Source of the DNA: Archangium violaceum
Lineage (GTDB): Bacteria > Myxococcota > Myxococcia > Myxococcales > Myxococcaceae
Assembly (NCBI RefSeq): GCF_016859125.1
Contig: NZ_CP069338.1
Location: forward strand, 10,915,501-10,979,500
Length of the DNA: 64,000 bases
Reading direction: 5' to 3'
Under the pieces are notes generated by a model. That model searched no databases, had not been told where the DNA came from, and worked only from the letters and a program-made list of their open reading frames with translations. This document shows positions 26,712 through 36,109 of this stretch, in pieces (positions within the stretch are counted from its first letter, which is position 1; every line of letters starts with the position of its first letter). Position numbers and translations under genes: made by a program.

Positions 26712-27100
26712 GTCGACGGACGAGAGCATGCCTGTGAACAGGCTCCGGGCGAGTGCACCTCGCCACGCCCGCCACCGTGATGCTTGGGCGTGCAACGTTC
26801 GCCTGCCGCACCGGATAGCACCGACAGATCCTCTAATTTCTGTTATTTCCAAGAAAGCTTCGATTTGTTACACTCTGAGGAATCAACTCCCCCAAGCGGG
26901 CAGGATTGATCCAAAGTCCGTAGGAGAGGTTTTGAAGAGGCGGAGAGCAAGTCCAGACATTCACAGGCAAAGAGGGAGCATCCCTCCGGACGGCGCCTGA
27001 AAGAGGGGCGCCGTGGAAGGACAGGAGTGAAGGTACACAGGCCGAACAGCCAGGGGAGAAGAGGCGCGGGAAGGCCGGAGCGGGAGCAGCTGGCGGGCGC
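26712..27100. other. Non-coding; lower-GC stretch and 3' flank of an ISAs1-type element
   Basis: No gene is supported. Bases 26830-26890 are markedly AT-richer than the surroundings. Part of 27000-27100 presumably belongs to the insertion sequence, but I could not match inverted termini. Confidence 0.35.
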
Positions 27101-28414
27101 TCAGGCAAGTGTGGCCAGACTCTCGGGCAGCACGGCCAGACCCAACAGGCCCTGGTAGAGCACCTCCATGGTGCGTGCGAAGCTTTGGGGCCGTTTGTCG
27201 CGAGTCGGCAGGTGCGTGCGCACCAGGGCCAGCAGGTTGTAGGCCAGCAAACGCAGCCAGCTGAGCACCAGGGGTGCATTGCCTCGCAGGCTGGGCGAGG
27301 CGCTGTCCTCCTCCAGCACCACGTCCGCTGTCCAGTTGGGCCCGTTCTCAATCCCCCAGTGCCGGCGTACCAACGTCAGCATCCGCTCCGGGGACAGTTG
27401 CCCTGTGGGAATGGAGGTGAGGAACAGCCGCGTCTCCACCTTCGGCAGCTCGCCGTCTCTGGTTCGCGTCTGCCTCACCCATACCCATTGCTGGGCGCCG
27501 GGAAAGTCCTCCTCTGGCGGCTTGTCCACCACCCTCAACTCCCTCTCCACCCACTCCCCGCTCGTCCGCTCGCGCGTGCGCACCTTCACTGGCGCCACCG
27601 CCAGCGCCACCCACGCCTTGTCATGTAGCCGGTGGAAGTTCTCCTTGAGCGCCATCAGGTAGTGCTTGCCCGCCTCCCTCACCACCCGCGCATTGGCCGC
27701 GCTCGTCATTCCCGCGTCCACTGTCACGTACTCGAAATGCCGCCCGAACTTCTCCACCACCCGTTTGAACAACTCCGGGAACGCCGTCGCCTCTCCCTGC
27801 TTGCCTTCCAGCAACTTCTGGTCGAGCACCGGCTGGGCCGCGCTGCTGGTGAGACTGGCGCGCAGCGCGTACGGGTACCAGTACTCCCGCCCCTGCTCAT
27901 CCTTCGTCGTGTGGCTCGGCTCGCACGGCGGCTGCCCCGGCGTGCTCTCCCCTGCCTTCCCGTCAATGCTGACGACGCCCCGGGCGAAGAGCTCATGGCG
28001 TATCAGCCCCACTTCCAGGCCTCGGTGCACCATCTGGTGCACCTCCTGCTCCAACCCCTCTGGCTCCAACTTCCCCAGCAGCCTATCCAACGTCGTGTCG
28101 GACACCGGCCGCTTCAGCCCCTCGGGCGCCGTGCCTTCGCGCAGCATGTCCTCCCCCAGCGCCTCGGCATGCCTCAACACCCGCCGCCCCACCGCCAGCG
28201 CCTGCACCAGCAGCATCAACATCGCCGCCAGCGGATGCCTCTGTCCCCGGCGGGCCCGGGGGTCCTTTACCTCCTTGAATGTCAGCCCCAGGCTCGCCAT
28301 CATCCTCTGCACGCGGGAGGGGGTTTCCTGCTCGTCCTTCTTCCCCTTCCCGTTTCCCGCTTGGGGTGTGGAGGGCCCGCCAGTCCTCCCGCCCCGGTTT
28401 TTCTTCCCACTCAT
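27101..28414 (-). CDS. ISAs1-family transposase
   Basis: 437 residues. A basic Gly/Lys-rich N-terminus precedes a DDE_Tnp_1-associated helical domain (VKDPRARRGQRHPLAAMLML). Catalytic residues sit in VVSIDGKAGEST (Asp) and FEYVTVDAGMTSAANARVVR (Asp), and the family C-terminal signature is RRHWGIENGPNWTADVVLEE (Glu). The end LLALVRTHLPTRDKRPQS is also typical. The gene looks intact. I could not define the element ends. Confidence 0.85.
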   Translation of the reverse strand: MSGKKNRGGRTGGPSTPQAGNGKGKKDEQETPSRVQRMMASLGLTFKEVKDPRARRGQRHPLAAMLMLLVQALAVGRRVLRHAEALGEDMLREGTAPEGLKRPVSDTTLDRLLGKLEPEGLEQEVHQMVHRGLEVGLIRHELFARGVVSIDGKAGESTPGQPPCEPSHTTKDEQGREYWYPYALRASLTSSAAQPVLDQKLLEGKQGEATAFPELFKRVVEKFGRHFEYVTVDAGMTSAANARVVREAGKHYLMALKENFHRLHDKAWVALAVAPVKVRTRERTSGEWVERELRVVDKPPEEDFPGAQQWVWVRQTRTRDGELPKVETRLFLTSIPTGQLSPERMLTLVRRHWGIENGPNWTADVVLEEDSASPSLRGNAPLVLSWLRLLAYNLLALVRTHLPTRDKRPQSFARTMEVLYQGLLGLAVLPESLATLA

Positions 28415-28576
28415 CCTTCTTCTCCCCGGACCTGTCCGGCCCGTCTCCGGCTCTGTGCTGGCGCTCCCCCTCGCGATCTGCCCGCGGCTGCTCGCCTCCG
28501 GTGGGCGCCTGTAGGCGGGACTATACTTCAGCCGTAGGCCCGGGTGGGATGACCTCTCCCGTGGGACTTTGAATCA

Positions 28577-28893
28577 AGCCTGCCCCCAAGCGGGAGCGGA
28601 GGAGGCGAGCGTGGCGCCCCAGGCAGCGGCCAGCAAGGAGCCGATAGAGGCTGGCCCCGGCGCACGGGCCCCTCCACGCCTCGTGGTGTTGAAGCTCAAG
28701 CCGCCAGCGCCAACAGAGCCAGGCCCCTGCCGCGCACCTCATGGGTGGGCGGCCTGGGCCGGCGTGTACCCCAAGGGGTAACGCGGCTTCTCCACCCGCC
28801 TGGCTCACTGCTCGGGCCGGCCCCCCTCAGCGGCCCTCCTCGCCACCTCCGCTCCAGGCCGCCACCTCTCAACAGGGCTCCTATCCGTCCTCA
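28577..28893 (+). mobile_element. IS91-family 3' relic 1
   Basis: Plus-strand codons [20 protein letters not shown] equal part of the IS91 transposase C-terminus. They are followed, after an internal deletion, by the element's 3' non-coding end (ctcaacagggctcctatccgtcc, to about 28893). It shares long identical blocks with relic 2 at 32619. The transposase core is absent. Confidence 0.65.
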
Positions 28894-29211
28894 TCACGCG
28901 ATTCCACTGCTTCAGCATGGAGTTCGTCCTTCCAGGACAACAACGTGAGGTGTGCCCGTTGCGAGCTGGAAGAGGTTTTACGCGTTCAGTCTGACATTTC
29001 GGGCTGCTCTGGAATGCCTCCCATGGGCTGCGATTGTTCTTCGTCCATTCCATGGGCCCCAGGCATTTCCCCGGAGGAAGCACTTCCAGGGAGACTTTCA
29101 GCATGCGGGCGCATTCGTGGGGTGTGGATCAGGGGAGGCCCCCGGGAAAGCGAGCCAGGACATGGCCGTCTCCGAGAGACTGGCACTCTCCTCGGCGAGC
29201 ACCACGGCCCC
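28894..29211. other. Intergenic, no gene supported
   Basis: Short frames occur on both strands but none has family resemblance or start context. It separates the IS91 relic from the 3' end of the F420-reductase-like gene. Confidence 0.35.
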
Positions 29212-29835
29212 TTACAACGTCGAGAGCGCTTCGCGCGCCTCGGAGGGCCGCATCAACCGGTTGTAGAGGGCCGTTCCCGGCTGTTGCCGCTTGCCACCCG
29301 TGGCCAGCGTCCCTGTGTCCACGGGCGTGAAGCCGATCTGTTCGATGAGCCCCGAGACGGTCTGCTTGGCCGCGGCGTCGTCCCCGGCGACGAACAGCAC
29401 CCACCGATCCTCGAGCGGCGCGCCCGGCTTCCCCTCTTCGCCAAGCGGTTTGAAGTACATCGTGTTCAACGCCTTCACCACCCGCGCGCCCGGCAGGTGC
29501 TGGGCGACGAACTCGGTCGAGGCTCCTCCCTTGAAGTCGAGCTGTCCGTCACGCTGCGGGTAGTAGTTCATCGCGTCGATGACGATCTTCCCGGAGAGCT
29601 GCGCGCGGGGCAGCGAGTCATAAGCCTTGAGGGGCACCGCGACGAGCACCACCTCGCCAAAGGCCGCTGCATCTTCCACGCTCATGGCGCGTGCCTTCGG
29701 GCCAAGCTCCCGGACCAGGTCCTTCAAGGACTCAGGGCCTCGCGAATTGCTGATGGCCACCTCGTGGCCTGCCTTGACGAAGAGGCGCGCGGACGTCTCG
29801 CCAATCATCCCTGAACCGATAATCCCGATCTTCAT
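29212..29835 (-). CDS. NADPH-dependent F420 reductase-like oxidoreductase (COG2085)
   Basis: 207 residues from ATG 29835, with caggaggag upstream. The N-terminal dinucleotide fold is clear (MKIGIIGSGMIGETSARLFV), with SNSRGPESL after the second strand (NADP-type Arg), then VVLVAVPLKAYDSL, a DAMNYYPQRDG loop and VVKALNTMYFKPLG. This is the COG2085 family often named NAD(P)-binding or F420-dependent NADP reductase; use of F420 is not shown here. It is 23 bases after the NUDIX gene and co-directional. Confidence 0.85.
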   Translation of the reverse strand: MKIGIIGSGMIGETSARLFVKAGHEVAISNSRGPESLKDLVRELGPKARAMSVEDAAAFGEVVLVAVPLKAYDSLPRAQLSGKIVIDAMNYYPQRDGQLDFKGGASTEFVAQHLPGARVVKALNTMYFKPLGEEGKPGAPLEDRWVLFVAGDDAAAKQTVSGLIEQIGFTPVDTGTLATGGKRQQPGTALYNRLMRPSEAREALSTL

Positions 29836-29858
29836 GAGGGCTCCTCCTGGACTGCCAG

Positions 29859-30434
29859 TCACAGGCCCGCCGGGGCCTTCCCGCTGAGAATCATGAGCTG
29901 CACCTTGAGGATGGCGGCGACGCTGATCGAATCCGTGATCTCTCCCCGCTCCACCATGGCGAAGGCTTCGGAGAAAGGGAGACGGCGCACCTTCAACTCC
30001 TCCGTCTCCTCCGGCGCTGCCTCTGTCTTCGACAGGGACCAGGCCACGTAGCAGATGCTCAGCTCATCGGTGACGCTGTTGGACAGATGCATCCTCATCA
30101 GCTCCTGCCAGGAGCCGGCGATGAGGCCCACCTCTTCCTGCAGCTCGCGCTTCGCCGCCAGCAGAGGATCTTCACCGAGCTTGCCGCCGCCCTCTGGAAT
30201 CTCCCAGCTGTACTGGTTCAGTGGGTACCGGTACTGGCCCACCAGCCAAGTGTACCCCTCCGCGTCGATCGGCAACACGCCGACCGCCAGGTTGCGGAAG
30301 TGGACGGTCCCATAGATGCCCGGACGGCCCTTGGGATTGAGCACCTGGTGCTCGGTTACGCGGATCCACGGGTTCTCGTACTTCAGCGCCGAGGAGAGGG
30401 TCGTCCAGGGATTGCGCTCGGAGTCTTCCGCCAT
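29859..30434 (-). CDS. NUDIX hydrolase (ADP-ribose pyrophosphatase-like)
   Basis: 191 residues. The Nudix box GGGKLGEDPLLAAKRELQEE VGLI is complete, with the REL..EE catalytic helix near residues 95-110. It is preceded by FRNLAVGVLPIDAEG and QYRYPLNQYSWEIPEGGGK, typical of ADP-sugar hydrolases. It should hydrolyse nucleoside diphosphate-linked compounds in the cytoplasm. It forms a pair with the oxidoreductase gene at 29212. Confidence 0.87.
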   Translation of the reverse strand: MAEDSERNPWTTLSSALKYENPWIRVTEHQVLNPKGRPGIYGTVHFRNLAVGVLPIDAEGYTWLVGQYRYPLNQYSWEIPEGGGKLGEDPLLAAKRELQEEVGLIAGSWQELMRMHLSNSVTDELSICYVAWSLSKTEAAPEETEELKVRRLPFSEAFAMVERGEITDSISVAAILKVQLMILSGKAPAGL

Positions 30435-30482
30435 GGCCCCTCATCCTGGCATACCCGGTGCCACGCTGCCGCACTTGAAGGC

Positions 30483-31320
30483 TCAGGCCCGGCGGGTGGC
30501 ATGGCGCCGGGACAGCGCCCGCGCGGCGAGGGCCGCCACCACCACACCCACCACGAAGGCTCCAAGCCCCACGAGCACGACCGGCACCATGGCCGCCAAC
30601 GCTCCGCCCAGCGCCGACCGGCTGAGCTGCGACACGACCTGGGGCGCGCAGGGGCCGTCCTTGCACGCGGGCACCGTCTGCCCCAGCTCGTCCGTGGCAC
30701 CTCTCACGCCCGCGGCCGCCGCGCGGTAGGCCACGCCCTCGACAGCCCGGGTCAGGGCCGGATCCGACGGCGCAACCAGTTGCTGCCGCAGCTCGGCCCG
30801 GAGTTGCTCGGCCATGGCACGGGCCATGGAACGTCCGACCTCGTCGGCGATCTCCCCCATGAGCGCGGCGATCTCCTCCCGGCGCGAGGAGAGGCCATCG
30901 ACGAGCCCCCGCCCGCTCTCCTCGAAGATGAGCCGGCTGGTGGGCGCCATGTGCCGCAGCTCCGCGGACAACACGGGGACCAACTCCTGGGCGAAGCCCG
31001 CCCCCGCCTCGGCGAGTCGCGCCCCTTGCCCTTCCTGGGCGAGGTAACCCTCGACGCCCTCCAGCATTCCGCCTGCGGTCTCACGACCGATCTCCCGTGG
31101 GCCCGGCGTCGGGTTCTCGAGCGCGTCGTCCACGAGCTGGTCCGCCAGGCGGCTCACCTTGCGCCGGAACTCCTCTTCCTGGCCGGGCTCCCCCAGCGCC
31201 TCGATGGCACCGGAAGCCGCGTCCTTGGAGATCTTGCGGAACGAGCACGCCCCCCATCGTCCCCAGCACGACACCCCACAGCACCCCCCAAGCGATGCGA
31301 CGCACTCCACCATCTCCCAC
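30483..31320 (-). pseudogene. Membrane-anchored helical protein, probable frameshift near the N-terminus
   Basis: The main frame (to the stop at 30483) codes about 250 residues of Ala/Glu-rich helix (DAASGAIEALGEPGQ; LADQLVDDALENPTPGP) ending in a transmembrane segment (MVPVVLVGLGAFVVGVVVAAL). Upstream, a signal-like segment (RRIAWGVLWGVVLGTMGG) is in another frame; the two join at a G/C run near 31250. A single missing base would reunite them as an exported or lipid-anchored protein. I do not recognise the family. The short form from an internal start is possible. Confidence 0.5.
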
Positions 31321-31428
31321 TGGAAAGCCCTCGCGTGAGATGGGGACGTACACGGGCAGTGATAATTGGATGAGGGGCCCATCCGAGTGTCGGCCGGCCA
31401 ACGCGGCAGAGCTTCTGAAAAGACGACA

Positions 31429-31457
31429 GGGGGACCGGCTCGACGGCCCGGTCCCCC
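31429..31457. terminator. Strong hairpin, likely terminator
   Basis: gggggaccgg (31429-31438) and ccggtccccc (31448-31457) form a 10-bp GC-rich stem with a 9-base loop. It lies just beyond the 3' end of the minus-strand remnant at 31499 and upstream of the gene at 30483. The T-rich run is short (ttct on the plus strand). Confidence 0.55.
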
Positions 31458-31498
31458 TTCTCTACGAGAGCCTCCGCGTGGGGGCTCTGCGCGGGCGA

Positions 31499-32615
31499 CT
31501 AGTTGCCTGTCGCGTCAGCAGTCACCTGCTCGCTGGACGCCGTGGTGCCGGAGCCGCTGAGGCTCTCGACGACGTACTGGAACGCGCGGCCCGCGCTCTC
31601 GCGGTCGACGAAGCGCAGGGCGGTCGTCTCAAGTGCGCCCGCACCGCTGATCTCCGCGATGATCTGGCCCGCCGCCGTCGGAACGGCCGGGTCCACGCGC
31701 CACACGCGGTAGAGCTTGTGGTGGGCGGTGTGCGTCCAGGCCAGCTCCACCAGGCCCTGGGCGTTGCGCGTGGCCGACAGGCTCGGCGCCACTGCCGGAG
31801 CATCCAGGGACAGCACGTTGATGTCCCAGCGCACGCCTCCGATCTCCGTCTTCCCATCGCCGCTGAGCTGCTTGATGAGGACCGGCTGCAGGCCAGGAGC
31901 GGCGCCCGCGTTGATGGCGAACGCCACGTCGAGCTTCTCCGAGGCGCCCTTCGCCAGCACCACGTTCAGCAGGGTGCCGCCATCCGGGCTCACGCTCACG
32001 GAGGTTCCACCGGCCAGGGTGATGCCCGTGCTGCGACGGCCACCCGCCACCCAGCCCTTGAAGAGGCGGGCGCCCAGGTCCGCGTGTTCGAGCCGATCAG
32101 CTCGGGGTAGGCCATCGGATCGCCCTGCGACACCCACCGCGCCAGCAGGCAGTAGTGGCCCGCCGCCGGGACGTTGGCCCAGCCAAGGCGCACCTCGCGG
32201 ATCTCGTTCGGGTTCAGGTAGAGGCCGTGCTCCACGTTGATCAGCGTCCAGTGGTTCGGCCAGAGCGCGCCGCCGCCCGAGGCGGAGTAGTAGACGTAGA
32301 GCGAACCGGCGACGGGGCCGGTGGCCACCTTCGGGCCGTTGTTGCGCAGCGTCACGAAGACGTTGTTGTTGGCCGAGCCGAACACCGGGTTGACGCTGCT
32401 CGGGCAGCCGTTGGCGCTGGTGCACACCTTGATGTCCGGGCTCATGTAGATGGACGCAGCCGTGCTCGGCTCGGTACCGAAGTCCGTCACGTCGTCCTTG
32501 ATGTAGACGTCGGACGGCGTGCGGGGGCAGTTGCTCATGAAGTCCTGCACCGCCTGGAGCATGTCGGAGGCGTCCGGCCGCGTCAGGCGGTACTGGCCCC
32601 GCGAGGTGTTGGCGT
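31499..32615 (-). pseudogene. Secreted CARDB/Fn3-like protein, truncated and frameshifted
   Basis: Minus-strand reading: the protein enters from the IS91 relic at 32615 (YANTSRGQYRLTRPDASDML), with beta-rich repeats (VFVTLRNNGPKVATGPVAGS, a CARDB-type segment). A one-base loss occurs near 32090 (ELIGSNTR, then ADLGARLFKG in the other frame), and the gene ends with a Fn3-like domain (LVELAWTHTAHHKLYRVWRV) at 31499. The N-terminus and signal peptide were lost to the IS91 relic. The original was probably a large surface or secreted protein, possibly a protease; its catalytic domain is not here. Confidence 0.65.
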
Positions 32616-32618
32616 AGT

Positions 32619-33108
32619 CCTGCTCCCCCAAGCGGGAGCGGAGGAGGCGAGCGTGGAGCCCCAGGCAGCGGCCAGCAAGGAGCCGATAAAGGAGAAGACG
32701 CCGCGAGTAGACTTTCGCCGAGTTGCTCACGAGGACGTTCGACTTCGACGTGTTCGCCTGCGTGAGGTGTGGAGGCAGGCTTGAGAGTGCTGGCGTACGT
32801 GAACGAGGCGGGAGGGGTGCGAGCGATTCTGGAGCACCTGGGCCTGCCCACGGCAGGTGCGAGGCTGGCCCCGGCGCACGGGCCCCTCCACGCCTCGTGG
32901 TGTTGAAGCTCAAGCCGCCAGCGCCAACAGAGTCAGGCCCCTGCCGCGCTCCTCATGGGAGGGCGGCCTGGGCCGGCGTGTACCCCAAGGGGCAACGCGG
33001 CTTCTCCACCCGCCTGACTCACTGCTCGGGCCGGCCCCCCTCAGCGGCCCTCCTCGCCACCTCCGCTCCAGGCCGCCACCTCTCAACAGGGCTCCTATCC
33101 GTCCTATA
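32619..33108 (+). mobile_element. IS91-family 3' relic 2
   Basis: Begins within the transposase C-terminus (PQAGAEEASVEPQAAASKEP) and continues through a frameshifted zinc region (FDVFACVRCGG) into the 3' non-coding end, finishing near cctatccgtcctatact at about 33108, similar to the end of copy A (cctatacgc). It cut the secreted-protein gene at 32615. No complete transposase. Confidence 0.7.
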
Positions 33109-33329
33109 CTTCGCCTGGTTGGAGACGGCCCGCAGCGCACGGACAGAGAGGCCTCGCGCAGCCATTCCGGTGGACAGGCCGTCGTCGGGCTCTTTGACAC
33201 CAGCCGTGGCACCGGGCGAAGGCGGAGTTGCTGCGCTGCGTGATGTCCTGACCGAACCGGGGAGCAGACTCTTCCTTGTTACAAGAGCGTCACGGAGAGT
33301 GGGTATGCTGTGCGGCGAGGGAGGTGGTC

Positions 33330-33608
33330 ATGTCGTGGGTGCTCCAAGCGGCGGTCGTGCTGGCAATCCCGTTGAGTCTCCTGGGAGCCGTGGAGGCAGG
33401 TGTCTACCTTCACCGTAAGGCCCGGGAATTCAGGAGGGCCTCTGTTGCAACGGCCGTCGACCTCCAGCTCGGCGGCATGGCCGGCATCAGCGCCTTCAGG
33501 GGTTGGTTGGCGGACCTGGTCGATGGGACGTCGAGCGACGGCGATTCATCGGGCCTTGATGCTTCGTCCGGCGGGGATGCGGATGCATCCGATGCAGGTG
33601 GCGATTGA
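33330..33608 (+). CDS. Small membrane protein with acidic Ser/Asp-rich tail
   Basis: 92 residues from ATG 33330 (ribosome site gagggaggtggtc). One N-terminal transmembrane segment (VLQAAVVLAIPLSLLGAVEAG) is followed by a basic patch (LHRKAREFRR) and a tail of repeated GD/SS/DA (SSDGDSSGLDASSGGDADAS). An in-frame codon at 33276 is open but has a worse start. I do not recognise the family. The frame could be chance, but the TM-then-basic order and the ribosome site favour a gene. Confidence 0.4.
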   Translation: MSWVLQAAVVLAIPLSLLGAVEAGVYLHRKAREFRRASVATAVDLQLGGMAGISAFRGWLADLVDGTSSDGDSSGLDASSGGDADASDAGGD

Positions 33609-33722
33609 GCGCACAGGGCGGACATCCGCCGCCGGTCACGAGTCGAGCACCTCGGTGTTCTGTCAAGCAACCAGGCGCCATTGTCCGTCCTCCGTGGACA
33701 TCACACAGAGCGGGCTGCTGTA

Positions 33723-34730
33723 TCAAACGGGGAACTCTCGCCGCGGAGACGCGTCCGGGAGGATCACCACCTTGCCCGATGTCTTTCGTTGCTCCATCGC
33801 ACGGTGCGCGTCGGCGAGCTCACCCAGGGCGAACGTCTGGCTGATCACCTCGAGTTCGCTCTTCGCCACGAGCTCGAACGCTTCGCGGAGTGCTGCCGCC
33901 TGGACATCGGACGGCAACGCCGGCAGCGAAAAGCCCACCAGGGCCTGATTCTGGTAGGTCATCCGCATGAGTTGCTCGCCGTTGACCTGTGTACCGAGCG
34001 GACTGTCGGCGCCAAAGACGACGAGTCTGCCTCGCGGGGCCAGTGCCCGAAGACTCTGCGCGAAGATGTCACCACCGCTTCTCTCGAAAACCACGTCGGC
34101 GCCGCGGCCTTCCGTCACCTCCCGGACGCGCTCGGGCCAGTCCACGCGCGTGTAGTCGATGGCGATATCGGCTCCGAGTCGCCTCGCGAGCGCGCGTTTC
34201 TCCTCGGTGCTGGCTCCGGCGATGACGCGTCGAGCACCGAACCTCCTCGTGAGCTGGACGAGAAAGGAACCGACGCCGCCCGATGCCGCCGGGATGAACA
34301 CCGCGTCACCGTCCTGGACCCGGGCCGCGATGCGAAGCGCGGCGAGTGCGGTAGGGGCCTGGTTCAGCAGCGCCACGGCTTTGTCGAAGGGAAGGCCGTC
34401 GGGAATCGGGGTGATGAGAGAGGCCGGCGCGAGTGCCAGTTCCGCGAAGGCGCCCTGGTTGGGCAGCATGGCCACGACGCGGGCACCGCTCCGGAGATGT
34501 GCCACTCCGCTGCCGACCGCGGTGATGACTCCCGCGGCTTCGTAGCCCGGAGTGAATGGCAGGCTCGGCGCTCCGGGAAGTCGTCCATCGCGCAGCAGCA
34601 CCTCCGCGTAGTTCAACCCGGCGGCGTGCACCCGGATCACCACCTCGCCATCGCCTGGAACAGGAGCCTCGACCTCTTCGAGTCGAAGTTCCTCGGGTCC
34701 TCCGAGACGTCGCATTCGAATTGCTTTCAT
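33723..34730 (-). CDS. Zinc-free quinone oxidoreductase / MDR-family dehydrogenase
   Basis: 335 residues from ATG 34730. An N-terminal GroES-like domain (HAAGLNYAEVLLRDGRLPG; TPGYEAAGVITAVGSGV) is followed by a Rossmann domain (AASGGVGSFLVQLTRRFGA; GADVVFERSGG). It lacks the cysteine zinc ligands, as in NADPH:quinone reductases (QOR type). It would reduce quinones or enones with NADPH in the cytoplasm. It is divergent from an AraC-type regulator gene that starts 145 bases away and may control it. Confidence 0.87.
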   Translation of the reverse strand: MKAIRMRRLGGPEELRLEEVEAPVPGDGEVVIRVHAAGLNYAEVLLRDGRLPGAPSLPFTPGYEAAGVITAVGSGVAHLRSGARVVAMLPNQGAFAELALAPASLITPIPDGLPFDKAVALLNQAPTALAALRIAARVQDGDAVFIPAASGGVGSFLVQLTRRFGARRVIAGASTEEKRALARRLGADIAIDYTRVDWPERVREVTEGRGADVVFERSGGDIFAQSLRALAPRGRLVVFGADSPLGTQVNGEQLMRMTYQNQALVGFSLPALPSDVQAAALREAFELVAKSELEVISQTFALGELADAHRAMEQRKTSGKVVILPDASPRREFPV

Positions 34731-34833
34731 ACCTGTCTCCACCGTGAGCCTGCGCTCCACGCGAAGGGTTCGCATGTCTGTCGCAAGACGTACGAAGGAG
34801 ATAGCCCGTGGAGCCAGGACGATCACTGGCCGT

Positions 34834-34862
34834 TCGTCCGGTTTTATGGCTCAATCGTCCGG
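34834..34862 (+). promoter_or_regulatory. Direct repeats tcgtccgg, candidate AraC operator
   Basis: tcgtccgg occurs at 34834-34841 and again at 34855-34862, exactly 21 bp apart, that is two helical turns on the same face. This is the classic geometry for AraC-family half-sites. They lie just before the araC-type start codon at 34875 and within the divergent promoter region. Confidence 0.5.
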
Positions 34863-34874
34863 GAGGAGAGGCCC

Positions 34875-35828
34875 ATGGATGTTCTCGCCGACACCCTGCG
34901 CAGCGTTCACCTGCGGAGCATCGTCAACGGTCGGTTGGAGATGAGCGCCCCCTGGGGCATGCGTGTCGACGCGCGAGACGTGACCACGTTCTATGTGGTC
35001 ACCCGCGGAGGTTGCGTGCTCGAGACCCGCGACACGCGTCTCACGCTCGCGGCGGGTGATTTCGTCTTCATCCTCGCGGGGACCCCGTTCGTTATCAAGG
35101 ACAGCACGAAGACGCCGCCCGTCCCGGCGACTGAAATCTACGCGAACCGGGGAGGGCGTTGCGGAGGACTCATGCGCTATGGAGGACCGGGAGCACCCAC
35201 GACGCTCATCGCGGGCAGCTTCGTCTTCGAGGGAATGTCATTGAGCCCGCTCGTCGCGTGCCTGCCAACGGTGCTCCATGTGAAGGGTGACGGCGGCATC
35301 GCCACGCGGTGGCTCGAGTCCACGATGCAGTTCGTGGCATCGGAGATGGAAGCCGAGCAGCCCGGCCATGAAACCGTTGCGAGCCGGCTGGGTGACGTGT
35401 TGCTGGTCCAGGCGCTGCGAACATATGTGGCGTCGCTGCCCATCGAGCAGGGGGGATGGCTTCGGGCCCTTTTCGATCCACAACTCGGTGTGGCGCTGCA
35501 ACGCCTCCATGAAAGGCCGCAAGAGCCCTGGACGGTCGAAAGTCTCGCGCGGATCGCGAGCATGTCGCGCTCGGTGTTCGCGGAGCGTTTCAAGTCGCTC
35601 ATCGGCGAAGGGCCGATGACATACCTGACGCGCTGGCGCATGCACAAGGCCATGCAACTCATGGCGGAACGAGGGCCGTCGACGAGTGCGATTGCACAAG
35701 CGGTCGGCTACGAGACAGACAGCGCTTTCGTCAAGGCCTTCAAGCGCCACGTGGGGGAGACCCCGGGCTCTTTCCGGCGTCGGATGAAGGACCGCGAAGC
35801 AACCCCGCCCGAGAGGGCGTCACGCTGA
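34875..35828 (+). CDS. AraC-family transcriptional regulator (AraC_binding cupin type)
   Basis: 317 residues from ATG 34875, with gggaggagagg upstream. The N-terminal cupin domain (LTLAAGDFVFILAGTPFVI) resembles the cupin-6 group (AraC/oxidoreductase-linked). The C-terminal DNA-binding domain has two helix-turn-helix motifs: WTVESLARIASMSRSVFAER and MAERGPSTSAIAQAVGYETD ... FVKAFKRHVGETPGSFRRR. It is divergent from the quinone oxidoreductase gene, the usual arrangement for this subgroup, which senses the substrate of the neighbour. Confidence 0.88.
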   Translation: MDVLADTLRSVHLRSIVNGRLEMSAPWGMRVDARDVTTFYVVTRGGCVLETRDTRLTLAAGDFVFILAGTPFVIKDSTKTPPVPATEIYANRGGRCGGLMRYGGPGAPTTLIAGSFVFEGMSLSPLVACLPTVLHVKGDGGIATRWLESTMQFVASEMEAEQPGHETVASRLGDVLLVQALRTYVASLPIEQGGWLRALFDPQLGVALQRLHERPQEPWTVESLARIASMSRSVFAERFKSLIGEGPMTYLTRWRMHKAMQLMAERGPSTSAIAQAVGYETDSAFVKAFKRHVGETPGSFRRRMKDREATPPERASR

Positions 35829-35836
35829 CTCGCGCC

Positions 35837-35908
35837 TCAGGCACGCACGCGCACGACGAGCTGTCCGAAGGGCCTCCGGTCCAGGTGCTCCAGCACGGCC
35901 GCGTCCCA
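35837..35908 (-). pseudogene. Unidentified protein C-terminal scrap
   Basis: Codons WDAAVLEHLDRRPFGQLVVR then stop at 35837 look like a genuine protein tail. It is joined directly to the toxin-leader fragment upstream. Family not recognised. Confidence 0.3.
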
Positions 35909-35912
35909 CGCG

Positions 35913-36056
35913 TGCCCGAGACAGCAGTGCCCTGGCCTTGTCCAGGTCCGCCTTTCCAATCCACGACCGTTCCGGTGTCGGCTCCATCGGCGCGGAAACG
36001 AGCCGGATGCGCGGGCCCGAAGTGGGAGTCGACGCGAAGGCGTGGGGCCGTGGCAT
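35913..36056 (-). pseudogene. Fragment of a toxin lipoprotein like 20138-21172
   Basis: The minus strand encodes PRPHAFASTPTSGPRIRL and PTPERSWIGKADLDKARALL, almost identical to residues 20-70 of the lipoprotein toxin at 20138. The signal peptide and everything after about residue 72 are missing. It lies directly beside a solo transposon end at 36110, so transposition probably deleted the rest of the locus. Confidence 0.7.
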
Positions 36057-36109
36057 CGACCGCGCGCACTACGCATTCGCGCCCCCGAAGCGGACTATCT
36101 CGACGAGAC

